From the NCBI RefSeq assembly GCF_021462225.1, contig NC_061812.1:50895848-50959847 (forward strand): DNA of 64,000 nt. The letters run 5' to 3'. The translations under genes were made by a program, and so were the position numbers. This document shows positions 21,360-32,304 of the stretch, one piece after another. The notes below the pieces were generated by a model, which was not told the DNA's origin, ran no database searches, and saw nothing but the letters and a program-made list of their open reading frames with translations. The stretch's first letter is position 1; each line of letters opens with the position of its first letter. The stretch is from Girardinichthys multiradiatus. Lineage: Eukaryota > Chordata > Actinopteri > Cyprinodontiformes > Goodeidae.

Positions 21360-24180
21360 CTCCTGTTACAGTTGACCTGGTGAACACTAGGTCCCTAGCA
21401 AATAAAACATTCATTCTTAAGGAATTCTTCACTTGTAACGGATTGGACTTCCTATGTGTGACAGAGACCTGGGTAAACGTTGGTAAGTCCAGCGTCTTTT
21501 TAGAGCTTTGGCCACTTGATTGTGTTTTTCTTAACTCTGTGGACCTCAGTTTGAGGAGGTGAAATAGCGACCGGTTTTCTGAGTTTATATAATTGTAAAC
21601 AGCTTTCTCATCATCCTCTTTTCATCTAGTTTTGTCCTGAACTTATTTGAGCTTGGCGGCTCAAACACATCGTTATGTGCTGCGATCTATCGGGCACCCA
21701 AATACAATAACGATTTCTTAAATGACTTATTTTATTATTAGTAGTAGAAATCAGGCCAAAATAAGATCCAATCGTTATTGTTGGAGATTTTAAAATGCAC
21801 GCGCTGTCCTCATAAACCAATGGTTAGGGAGCTTTTAGGTCAAACTGACTCTTTTAGTTTCACACACTGGGTGTCCGGACCTACACAGGTACCTGGCTAC
21901 ACACTGGACTTTGTCTTACCATTTTGCTTGTCTGCTATAAACTTGACGAAGTTTAATGCTTTATATCCTAAACACAAGCCGATGCTATATGACATCACTT
22001 TGTCCAACAGTTGTGTTAAACCCCACGCTTCGGCAGGGCAGCAACGTGTTATCAATCCATCCACTGCTGTGCACTTTCACCTTTGTTTGATCAGAAATGT
22101 GTTTTTTCCTAAGTCTTCCTGTCAAAAACTCAGAGGGACTAACCTCCAGGTTTCAATCTAGCTGCCAAACTGTATTAGATGCAGTGGCTCCATTAAATAC
22201 CAGACAGTCTAAAATTAAAGTTATTCTTTGTCTAAAGTAAACCACTAGTATGGTTAGACAGGAGTGCTGGAAAGCTGAATGGAAGTGGAAAAGGATAAGC
22301 TACAGGTGTCATTTCAAATATTGCAGGACTGTTGGCATCACTATCAGGGGACTGTCAAACATGCAAAAGTATTTATCAAAAGTCTTTGTGTCACACAGTT
22401 CCAAACCACGTCTTATTTAAAAATATTGATTCTGTTTAAAATGCTCCTCAAAATGGTGATATTGAGTCTTCCCCAAAAGCTTGTGAGACATTTCTAAACT
22501 TCTTTGTGGAAAGGTTCAAAACTATCACACCTCCTTTAGTCTCTGCCACTTGCTCTGCTGCATTCTACCAGTTTGAGCCTGTGACTTTATGTTTTTAGTA
22601 TTGGGTTGTTGATCATCTGAAGCCCCCAGGTTCCCCTGCTGATGTTCTTCCACATCGATTGTTCTTCCACAGAGATTATTTTGGTCCATCTGTTCTGGTT
22701 GTTATTAACAGTAGTCTGGCCTCAGGTGTGGTTTCTGAAATATTTAAACAGGCAACCATGCAACCACTGATCAAAAAACATAACCATTATCCCACTTTGC
22801 CATCAAACCTTTGGCCTATTTCAAAGCTTTCCTTTCTATAAGATTTAGAAGAAAGATGTTTATAACCAATTGGTAGTCTTTCTGGAGAAAATAGGGTGCT
22901 TGAAGCTTTTCAGACTGTCGTTAAATGTCTTCCTAGCACAAAATCTTCATTTGTTAGGGTTTCTGATTGCATTGTCCTAGTTACAGATTCAGGGTACCAT
23001 GCAATCCTAGTCCTCCTAAATTTAAAACCTGATTTAAATACAGTGGACCATAACATTCTGATGCCCCGTTTAGAGCATTATGTAGGCACCTGGGGTACTA
23101 CACTAGAGTGCTTCAGATCATGCTTGGCTGAGAACAGTTTGCATCAAACTAATAATTGCAGATCCTCCTATTCCGTTGTTGTGTGGGGTCCAGCATGGCT
23201 CGATTCTTCTGCCCCTTGGCTCCATTTTCAGGAAGTATGAGATTGCTTTTCATTGTTATGAAGATGAGACTCAGGTTTATGTACCTCTAAATCAGGAAGA
23301 TAGCTTCTGTATGCAAGGTCTAAATAAATCTCTTGAGGAAAAGCTTGGATGGCTTTTAACTTTTTAAATTTCAATAAACATGAGACTGAGGTGTTTAATT
23401 TAATCCGAACGTCACTGGTGGGTCTGGCAGAGTACAGAAAACCTATTGTCACAAAGCTTGGTTTTAAAATGGATAGTGATTTTAGACTGTCTTGTCGAAA
23501 AATGACTTCAAACAGTTACCCATGCCTTTGTTACAACCTGGCTGGATTACTGCTACTATTTGTAACTTGGAGTTAGTAAGTTGTCCTTAACGCGTCTTCA
23601 GTTGGTGCAAAACCCTGCTGCACAGCTTTTAACTGGAACATGGAGGAGAGAGCATTTCATACCCATTTTATCTTCTCTGCACTGGTTGCCTGTCCATCAT
23701 AGAGGTCATTTTAAAACTCGTATTTGTTTTTAGGAGTTTAAATGCTACTGCACCTGCATTCCCTTTCTTGGTCACTCAGAAGATTTGAACAGCTGTTGCT
23801 GAAGGTGCCAAGAACATGGCAGGAGCTCAAGGGAGATTGGGCTTTTGCTGTTACAGCTCCCGAACTATGGAATACTTTGCCACTGTAAATTAGGAAAAGC
23901 CCCTTCTCTACCAATTTTTAAATCTGCTCCTAAGACCCACCTCTTTTCTTAGGCGTTTGACATGGCATACGTTGTTGATTTTATTTTATTTTAGTTTTAG
24001 TTTTTTCTGTCTGTCATATTTTCTTGTCGCTACTTTTACTTGGATTTTATTTCTACTTTTAATTTTTTTATTTGTTTTGAATTCTAATGTTTTGTTCTTT
24101 TTTTTTTATCATTCTTGTTGTTTGGCACTTTGGTCAGTGCCTGCTGTTTACAAAGGGCTATCTAAATAAAACTGGCTTGG
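21360..24180 (+). pseudogene. L2-type LINE, nearly full but decayed
   Basis: The endonuclease start is at 21377 (NTRSLANKTFILKEFF, then DFLCVTETWV), and a GDFK/ILKCTRCPH stretch with QTDSFSFTHWVSGPTQVPG follows near 21800-21900. RT motifs follow in broken frames: SVLVVINSSLASGVVSEIFK and LWPISKLSFL near 22690-22840, a motif A form NLKPDLNTVDHNILMPRLEH near 23030, and YEDETQVYVPL, a changed YADDTQ box, near 23260. The 3' end (CAAAGGGCTATCTAAATAAA, then ACTGGCTTGG) is LINE-like. I place it in the L2 part of the CR1 superfamily. It has many stops. Confidence 0.75.
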
Positions 24181-24988
24181 CTTGAACTATGTAGCTTTCT
24201 CAGAAATTTCACAGAACACCCTCACTTGTTTACAACAGCTCATTCGCCCGGCAGATCTTAATAGATTCGCTTCTCACAACAGGTTTTTTCTGACTTTTCC
24301 ATCATGCATGCCAAAAGTGATCTTATCTATGATCATAGAGTTCTTCAGCAAGGCGAAGTTGCATGACTGGGCTTTCAATCTTACGTCTCAAGTGTGTGGG
24401 CCCAAGTACATCTCCTTAAGGAGTGGGAGCTTGAAATTGAGTTTGTTCCTGTTTCACAGCTTTCTTTTCATATCGAAAACACAAACCCTCAACACTGTCC
24501 CTCCCTGCCCTTCCACCATATCCAGCAATTTCTCTCTTATACTTTTACCCTGAACTCCACAGGTTGGAGAGAGCTAAATGAAAAAGCTGTCCACCAACTT
24601 GAGAGCTGGTCCCTGCTCGTTAAGAGACAAGCCACATATTTCCCAGGGCAGTGGTCAGTGTTCCTCCCCTATTACTTTTTTCGTCCCTTCATCATGGAAA
24701 CTCACTTTGGCCAATAGGTTATAAGGTTTTGTTTGCATGCCTGCGGCCTGACATTGGTGTTGCTGGCATGAATCAAATCAGTGCTCACTAACACTTTGCA
24801 GAAGAAGTGATGTACACACACATACAACCTCAGTTTATGATAGTCGACATGGCAGGCCAAAAGAGGCAGAGTTTCCAATCTCAACAAAGAAGACTTATGG
24901 GCTGCCTTTGACAAAGTGGAGTTTGCCTGGAGCACTTGCAACTGAACCAACCATGCAACTGAAAGCAACCATTTCAAAGCTACACAAA

Positions 24989-24989
<1 letters not shown>

Positions 24990-25052
<63 letters not shown>
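24990..25052. repeat. (AC)n microsatellite
   Basis: An almost uninterrupted AC dinucleotide run of about 30 units. It produces a spurious cysteine-valine frame on the reverse strand. Confidence 0.97.
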
Positions 25053-25053
<1 letters not shown>

Positions 25054-25531
25054 GGAAATGGCAGAATAGAGCAGCAGATGCCGATTACTTCTTTCTCACC
25101 CGAAAAGGTTATATATTTAAAAGAGAGAAATGAGATGATTGTTCTACATTAAGCGTCTAAAGACATGTTCTAACACACATGGAGCTTATACATACATACT
25201 TGAAAAACAGGACACTATATAAGATGGCAATCTAATGTGCATTGTGCCAGTTTTCTGGATGACACTTTTTAAGCTTGATGTGCAGAAATTGAACAGTAAT
25301 AAAATAGTAAAGCTCAAGAACCTGATGCCTAATATGCACAGGCCAAAGCGTGTCATTGGGACACGCTACATTTGAAAAGTGGCTGGCGACTCGAAAAGAC
25401 AAAATGACTAGTCTGAGATAAATAAAACACATCATCACCTGGATGGACTTCTCTGATGATAAGAGCAGTAAAGCAAATAGTCATATTTGCCAAGACAATA
25501 TCTCCTTCAAGTCTGTCAATCATGGCAGTCA

Positions 25532-25562
25532 ACTATATATATATATATATAGATATATATAT
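25532..25562. repeat. (AT)n microsatellite
   Basis: A short AT run with one G interruption near 25552. Confidence 0.9.
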
Positions 25563-25990
25563 GAAGTCAACACCAATACTGATAAAAATACTTGATGGTC
25601 AATACCATTTTTAATTCCATGGCAAAATGTTTTAAATGCACAGGAATCCTCATAGTTAAGATAAAAAATATGTAAGTTACAATATGGCAAAACTTTAACT
25701 TTCTTGAATATGTCAAAACCAATAAGTATGGAACAATTCAGCCCACATGTAGAAAAATATATAATTTAATATCACCTTCCTGTTTGCCAAAACAGTAGAC
25801 AAGATAACACTTAGTATACTTTCCTTTATAGAAGTATGTACCTTTGATTCCATCGTGAAATAGTTTGAATTATAATGGCTTATCGTTAGAGTGCCAATGT
25901 ATGCTTCCAATTGCCTGTTGATTTGATGTTGATACAAATAAATATTACTGCTTAGGGACAAAAAAAGGAACATTCTAACTACTTTTACAA
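25563..25990 (+). repeat. Unclassified dispersed repeat, copy 1
   Basis: This stretch is clearly related to 58590-59010 in the same orientation. Shared pieces include GGTCAATACCATTT / GGATCAATACCATTT, GGAACAATTCAGCCC, CACTTCCCTGTTTGGCAAAA-like text, CTTTATAGAA, TGCCTTTGATTC-like text, and CAAATAAATATTACTGC / AAAATAAATGTTTCTACTG. No open frame or terminal repeat is seen. The 33-kb spacing shows two independent insertions or an old duplication. Confidence 0.58.
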
Positions 25991-27059
25991 TGGGCATCCA
26001 ATCTGGGACCCACTTGGGTGAGCCCAGCTGGGCTATGTTCTCTGGGCATCATTTGGGTAACAAATGGGAACTTGGGTTTTGAACAGGCAACTAGATTTTA
26101 ACTTTCTGAGTTAAGTGTAATTATTACTAATGTGTAAAGATGAACACAGATTGAAGTGAAATAACTGATATTACATTATGCCAGAGGCACAATATGTAAG
26201 ACATTAAAACAAAAACTATGCTTAAATTGTAGATTTAATTAATACAAATATTTAATATTAATATTATATAAATAGAAATGAAACACAAAGAACAGATGTG
26301 ACGTAAATTATAAAATGCTTTAGAAAATAAAATAAATGCTTTAAACTGCAACATTTGAGTTATTTTCTATCCATGTAAGAATTTTTTGAAATCTTGCATT
26401 ATTTCAAGAAACACAAGTGTTTGCAAACCCATATCCCACTCTGGTATAGTCTTCATTTCGTGCCATTGGATAAAGTGGACTTTAAGAGCTGGCATTTGCT
26501 ACACTAAAGGTAAGAACGTTTCACTTCATTTGAATCCCTAGGTAAATCTGAAATGTTTACAAAGTTATGTAATGCTGCAAAGTAATGTGTGTCGTTAGTA
26601 AGGTCCCGGTGAACTTGTGGCTAGCACTGAAGGAAAAAGCTAATCAAAATTTTAACCACGACGTTGGACAATTTTACAGTTTTGAAGGCATTTTCTTGCG
26701 TCCTGTATACTGCTTACCCAGCACCAAAAATAAATGACGTGTACATAACATCAAGTTGTAGTGGCTTGTATGCACTGCTGAAACTTTACCTCAGCTGTTT
26801 TTCTAAGGTTAGCATGCATTATATTTTCTTAATAATAGACAGCAGGAATAAAACAGCCTCAAAAATATTTTATGTTTTTAACCATTTTAATATACTTTAA
26901 TTTTGTGTGTTAGAACAATTTGAAACCCCTGGTATTTTGTGTTTATGGTATACTTTGTTAGGTGTATCCTTTACATTTCATTTCCTTCATACTCCTTTCT
27001 ATGTTCTTGTCAACTTGATGTGTAAAATGTTCCATTTTGGGATGACTGGTCCATTAGTG
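25991..27059. other. No recognisable gene or element
   Basis: AT-rich sequence. A short CCCACTTGGGTGAGCCCAGC stretch near 26010 resembles a tandem-type repeat found in fish, but only one unit is present. Confidence 0.45.
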
Positions 27060-27265
27060 CGATCAGAACTACCTGGAGCTTAACCCACTCAAGACAGATG
27101 ATGGTGGACATTGGGAGAAAATCCTCCATGCTTCCTTTCCTCACCATCCTTAACAACCCCAACAACACAGTGTCTGCTGTGGATCACTTCCAGTTCCGCC
27201 CTTTCTTGGGAGCTCAAGTGGTCCTCACACAAAGACACAGTTCATAAAAAGGTCAAGCAGAGACA
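27060..27265 (+). mobile_element. L2-type LINE RT fragment
   Basis: One frame reads QNYLELNPLKTDDGG, matching the region after the FADD box of L2-type RTs (the family pattern is N.LELN..KT.EM.VDFR). Next comes a stretch with CCTCACCATCCTTAACAACC, the TILNN region. About 70 codons are left, with frameshifts. Rex3 copy C begins 65 bp to the right. Confidence 0.6.
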
Positions 27266-27331
27266 AAAAACCTAACACTCAATACCAATATTCAACGGTA
27301 CCAGTTTTCAGTAGTTTTGTGTGTGTTTATG

Positions 27332-30295
27332 TGGTACTCGAACTCGTACTCATCGTCTTCCGCTTTATCCGGGACCGGGTCGCGGGGGCAGCAGACTCAG
27401 CAGAGACGCCCAGACGTCCCTCTCCCCAGACACCTCCTCCAGCTCCTCCGGGGGGAGCCCAAGGCGTTCCCAGGCCAGCCGAGAGACATAGTCCCTCCAG
27501 CGTGTCCTGGGCCGTCCCCTGGGCCTTCTCCCGGTGGGACGTGCCTGGAACACTTCCCGAGGTAGGTGTCCAGGAGGCATCCAGTATAGATTCCCGAGCC
27601 ACCTCAACTGGCTCCTATCGATGTGGAGGAGCAGCGGCTCTACTCCGAGCCCCTCCCGGATGGCCGAGCTCCTCACCCTATCTCTAAGGGTGTGCCCGGC
27701 CACCCTGCGGAGGAAGCTCATTTCAGCTGCTTGTATCTGGGATCTCGTTCTTTCGGTCAAGACCCAAAGTTCATGGTCATAGGTGAGGGTAGGAACGTAC
27801 CAGTAAATCGAGAGCTTCGCTTTTCGGTTCAGCTCTCTCTTCACCACAACGGACCGACACAGTGCCCCCATTACTGTGACAGCCGCACCGATCAGTCTGT
27901 CGATCTCCCGCTCCATTCTTCCCTCACTCGTGAACAAGACCCCGAGATACTTAAACTCTTCCACTTGAGGCAGGAACTCCCCTCCAACCTGAAGAGGACA
28001 AGCCACCCTTTTCTGGTCGAGAACCATGGCCTCGGACTTGGTGGAGCTGATCTTCATTCCAGCAGCTTCACACTTGGCTGCGAACCCCCCCAGTGCATGC
28101 TGTAGGTCTTGGCTAGAGGGGGCCAGCAGGACCACGTCATCTGCAAAAAGAAGAGACGAAATCCTCTGGTCTGCCTAGAAATCCTGTCCATAAAAGTTAT
28201 GAACAGGACCGGTGACAAAAGGCAGCCCTGCCGGAGTCCAACATGTACCGGGGACAGGTCCGACTTAGTGCCGGCAATGCGAACCAAACTCCTGCTCCGC
28301 TTGTACAGAGATCGGATGGCCCCTAGTAAAGGGCCCCTGATTCCATACTCCTGGAGCACCCCCCACAGGGCATCATGAGGGACACAGTCGAATGCTTTCT
28401 CCAGGTCCACAAAACACATGTGCACCGGTTGGGCAAACTCCCATGAACCCTCGAGTACCCTGTAGAGGGTATAGAGCTGGTCCAGTGTTCCACGGCCGGG
28501 ACGAAAACCACACTGCTTCTTCTTAAGCCGGGGTTCGACTATCGGCCGGACTCTCCTCTCCAATACACTGGCGTAGACCTTACCAGGGAGGCTGAGGAGT
28601 GTGATCCCCCTGTAGTTGGAACACACCCTCCGGTCACCCTTCTTATGTCGGGGGACCACCACCCCAGTCTGCCAATCCAAAGGCACTGTCCCCGTCCACC
28701 ACACAATGTTGAAGAGGCGTGTCAACCATGACAGCCCCACAACATCCAAAGACTTGAGGTACTCAGGGCGGATTTCATCCAACCCCGAAGCCCTGCCACC
28801 GCGGAGCTTTTTAACCACCTCGGTGACTTCAGCCTGGGTGATGAAAGAGTCCAACCCCGAGTCCCCAGCCTCTGCTTCCACCAGGGAATGTGTGATGGCA
28901 GGATTGAGAAGATCCCTTACTGACGGTGTCCACCACCGGGTTCGGGGATTGCCGCCGCGACAGGCACCACAGATCTTACGGCCGCAGCTACGGGCAGCAG
29001 CATCAACAATAGATGAGGAGAACATGGTCCACTCGGACTCTATGTCTCCAACATCCCTCGGAATCTGGTCAAAGCTCTCCCGGAGGTGAGAGTTGAATAC
29101 ATCCCTGGCCAAGGGGTCCGCCAGACGTTCCCAGCAGACCCTCACTATGCGCTTGGGCCTGCCAAGTCTGTCCGGCTTTCTCCTCCCCCAGCGGATCCAA
29201 CTCACCACCAGGTGGTGATCAGTGGACAGCTCAGCCCCTCTCTTCACCCGAGTGTCCAAAAAATGCGGCCGAATGTCTGATGATACAACAACAAAGTCGA
29301 TCATTGACCTCCTGCCTAGGGTGTCCTGGTGCCAAGTGCACTGATGGACACCCTTATGTTTGAACATGGTGTTCGTTATGGACAATCCGTGACTAGCACA
29401 GAAGTACAATAACAAAACACCGCTCGGATTCAGATCGGGCCATTCCTCCCGATCACACCTCTCCAGGTGTCACTGTCATTTCCCACATGGGCGTTGAAGT
29501 CACCCAGCAGAATAATGGAGTCCCCTGGAGGGGCACTATCCAGCACCCCCGACAGGGACGCCAAGAAGGCGGGTACTCCGCACTACCACTCGGCCCATAG
29601 GCTGAAATGATAGTCAGAGACCTCTCCCCAACCCGAAGGCGCAGGGATGCGACCCTCTCATCCACTGGGGTAAACCCCAACACGAGACGGCTGAGCTGGG
29701 GGGCGACAAGCAAACCCACCCCAGCCCACCGCCTCTCCCCGTGGGCCACTCCAGAGTAGAAGAGAGTCCAGCCCCTCTCGAGGAGATGGGTTCCAGAGCC
29801 CACGCTGTGCGTGGAGGCAAGCCCGACTATTTCTAGTCGATATCTCTCTCGTCCCTAGAGCCAGCCTAAGCATCTGGGGATCGGGCCGCCGAGGTCTCCA
29901 CCTTCGTCCGCCGCCCAATCCTCTTTGCACTGGTCCCTCACGGTTCCCCCTGCAGGTGGTGGGCCCACTGGGGGATGGTCTCGCGTCTCTCGTTCGAGCT
30001 TGGCCCGGCCGGGTCCCGCGAGGAGCAACCCAGCCACCAGGCGCTCTCCGACGAGTCCTGACCCCAGGCCTGGCTCCAGGGTGGGACCCCGGCTCCGCCG
30101 TACCGGGCGACGTCACGTGCCTTGATTTTGTAGTCGTCATGAGGGGTTCTTGAACGCTTTTTGTCTGACCTGTCACCTAGAGCCTGTTTGCCATGGGAGA
30201 CCCTACCAGGGGCATTTAAGCACCAGACAACATAGCCTCTGGGATCATTCGAGCACTCCAACCCCTCCACCACGTTAAGGTGGCGGTTCAAGGAA
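27332..30295 (-). mobile_element. Rex3: Rex3 non-LTR retrotransposon, copy C (nearly full length)
   Basis: This is the best Rex3 copy. Its 5' untranslated region is present at 30295-30130 on the reverse strand, with GGTGGAGGGGTTGGAGTGCT and CCCCTGGTAGGGTCTCCCAT. The tail at 27332 carries GAAGACGATGAGTACGAGTT. Two stretches inside it (28210-28230 and 28655-28675) match, from memory, the degenerate primer sites widely used to amplify Rex3 RT, which fixes the family. Total length is about 2.96 kb. No clear target duplication is visible. Several indels break the reading frame. Confidence 0.95.
27365..30130 (-). pseudogene. Rex3 endonuclease-RT polyprotein, copy C, with frameshifts
   Basis: The protein runs from about 30130 down to 27365. 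Endonuclease pieces are in mixed frames to 29420. The open frame 29415-28054 (453 codons) holds [26 protein letters not shown], the linker, then RT motifs: KVYASVLERRVRP, QCGFRPGRGTLDQLYTLY, MCFVDLEKAFDCVPHDALW (motif A) and VGLRQGCLLSPVLF (motif B). A small deletion near 28165 shifts the frame, so the FADD box near 28148 is read in the next frame, 28135-27365, which continues to LSLLPPRPGPG. About 80 codons are also missing near 28910 (compare copy A, 1945-2225). Confidence 0.92.
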
Positions 30296-30439
30296 TAAAA
30301 TGGTAATAAATGTTAATTCATTTCATAATAAAATCTCATAAATTTTTTATTTAACATATTTATTTCTCAATATATAAACTGCAATGAATATAGCAAAACA
30401 TCCAGGTGTTTGTATTGTAATATCTCAGTATTTTCAAAC

Positions 30440-30660
30440 ATTTCTTCAAAATGAAAACCCTTTACTGACTTTTTTCTTAATAATGCTGGATGCAGGAGTG
30501 CTAACGGTGCTGAATGCAGGAGTTGTAGCCGTAGATCTGAGGCTGACGAAAATTGTGCACTCTACAGCCTTGAGGAAAATCTGGTGCTTAACCAGGTGCT
30601 TCCTCAGATTAGAAGTATTCCTGCCGCTGGCTTGCACTTCGCGTCACTGATATTGCGGCG
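30440..30660 (-). pseudogene. BED-type zinc finger remnant of a hAT transposase
   Basis: The reverse-strand frame 30637-30446 starts MQASGRNTSNLRKHLVKHQ, the second half of a BED zinc finger (pattern G.TSNL.KHL..H), as in hAT-Ac/ZBED proteins. The two cysteines expected upstream are obscured by a frameshift. No catalytic region or terminal repeats follow. Confidence 0.42.
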
Positions 30661-31031
30661 AGTGTAATGTGCATCGCATTTTGAAAAGTGGAACCATACC
30701 AGCGATACCAGCGGGTACTGATGTCTTTATGCTCTTGTCCGTGCAATGCTGTGTTCATGTCCGGCATGGGAAATCGGCCACTCTTCCACTCGCTCAGTGT
30801 CACAATGATGTGTTTATGTACTGAAACATGGTAACGTTTGGTACCTATACCCTACTCTCTAAAAATGTTCAGAACACTGCAATTGCTCCAGTCTGTTATT
30901 CTGGACAGTGACTGATATTTTGTTCCATAAACCTTGGTAGAGCTGCTTTCTCTGCGCCACGATGAGATTAACTGGGTTTGTAAAAGCAACAATAATGTCA
31001 TGACAACACTTCATAAAAAGCGTATGCTTTA

Positions 31032-31490
31032 TACACTATTGGTCAAAGGTTTTAGAACGCCTTTCTCATTTAATGGTTTTCTTTATGTTTATGACTATAT
31101 ACATTGTTCACTGAAGGCATCAAAGCAGTCAATAAACACATATGGAATTATGTAGCAAACAACAAATTGAAGAAGAACTTGAAATATGTTTTTTATTTTA
31201 GATTCCTTAAAGTAGCCGCCCTTTGCTGTGATGACTGAAATATTAACCTTTGGTCGTCTCTGAGTGAACTTCTGGATAGTTCTTTTAAGACTCTAACGAA
31301 ACTCTCAGAATGCTGAGTGAGCAAAGCAGCCATCAGAGCAAAGGATGGCTATTTAGAAGAAAATAGCCATCCAGAATTACAATTTACTACGATTTAACTA
31401 CTACAATTTAAATTGTGATGAAAATAAACAGACCCATTAAAGAGACCCATTAAGTGACAAAGTGTATCTAAAACTTTTGACCAATAGTAT
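31032..31490. mobile_element. Tc1/mariner-derived MITE
   Basis: Inverted ends: CTATTGGTCAAAGGTTTTAG from 31036, and its complement CTAAAACTTTTGACCAATAG ending at 31487, with one mismatch. TATAC flanks both ends, consistent with TA target sites. The inner 400 bp is a deletion derivative without coding capacity. It contains a perfect 12-bp hairpin at 31343-31372 and a 13-bp tandem copy (AGACCCATTAA) near 31430-31455. Confidence 0.75.
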
Positions 31491-32219
31491 ACATCTTTAG
31501 AGTATGATAGAAAACTCAGATCTTGGTATTGGCAATGTTTTTATGTGGAGGAGCTGATGCCAGCTTAACTTCTCTCTGCTTTATTATGACTTGGATATTT
31601 TTGCTTGTGAAATATTTTGGGTGCAGTTAAACTAGTCAGTACACTCTAGCTCAACCAAGAACGGAGTAGAGTTTTGTGTCAGACCATCATTTCTGCAACA
31701 TTAAAGGTATATAGTATATTCCTGTGCTTTCCAGATTATTAGAAAATTATCCCAGTGGACTAATGATCGGCTGATCCACAAAACCAGCTGATGAGGCCGA
31801 TTGATACAGTATACACTGTCTTAGCTTTCTAGCCTTTAGCCAACCTGAGGATTACCTTTACAACAAGCTCATAGTCATATGTCATCTTTCTACTTCAAGT
31901 CAGCCTATGCCTATAATAAATTCATAGAACCTCACTTCAAAGACCCCAAACAAACCTTTCAAATTGCAGTAATGTTTATTGTGACAGTAACGGTAGTTTT
32001 CTAAGATAGTGTTTCTCCCCTACACAGCATATAGACATTTAGTATAAATATATAAACTTCAGAGAAAATAAAATAAAGATGGAAGAACAGTACATGTACA
32101 TGTATGTACAGCATTTTTTTTTTTTTTTACCAGGACCAAATCACACAACAGTGGGTAGAAATCCATCCTCAAAATGGCCCAAGCATGGACCATGAACTAA
32201 GGGTCAAGTTTTGTGGTCA
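31491..32219. other. No recognisable gene or element
   Basis: AT-rich sequence with one T-run (32116-32130) and a short ACATGTACATGTATGTACA near 32093. Nothing else stands out. Confidence 0.5.
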
Positions 32220-32304
32220 ACTCCTAGTTAACTAAAATAAAAAGCTAGGTACATTCCTCAATGGTTGAATGTGCCTAGCTTTTTATTTTAGTTGACTCCT
32301 AGTT
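32220..32304. repeat. 65-bp foldback insertion with 10-bp direct repeats
   Basis: Arms 32230-32256 and 32267-32293 are inverted copies of each other, 26 of 27 positions matching (the exception would be a G-U pair in RNA). The loop is CTCAATGGTT. The unit is bounded by ACTCCTAGTT at 32220-32229 and again at 32295-32304. This looks like a tiny insertion with target duplication. A microRNA-like hairpin or a replication template-switch product are alternatives. Confidence 0.85.

Noticed and set aside
24702..25049. Reverse-strand frame beginning with alternating cysteine and valine
   Set aside because: It is the translation of the (AC)n microsatellite at 24990-25052, not a protein.
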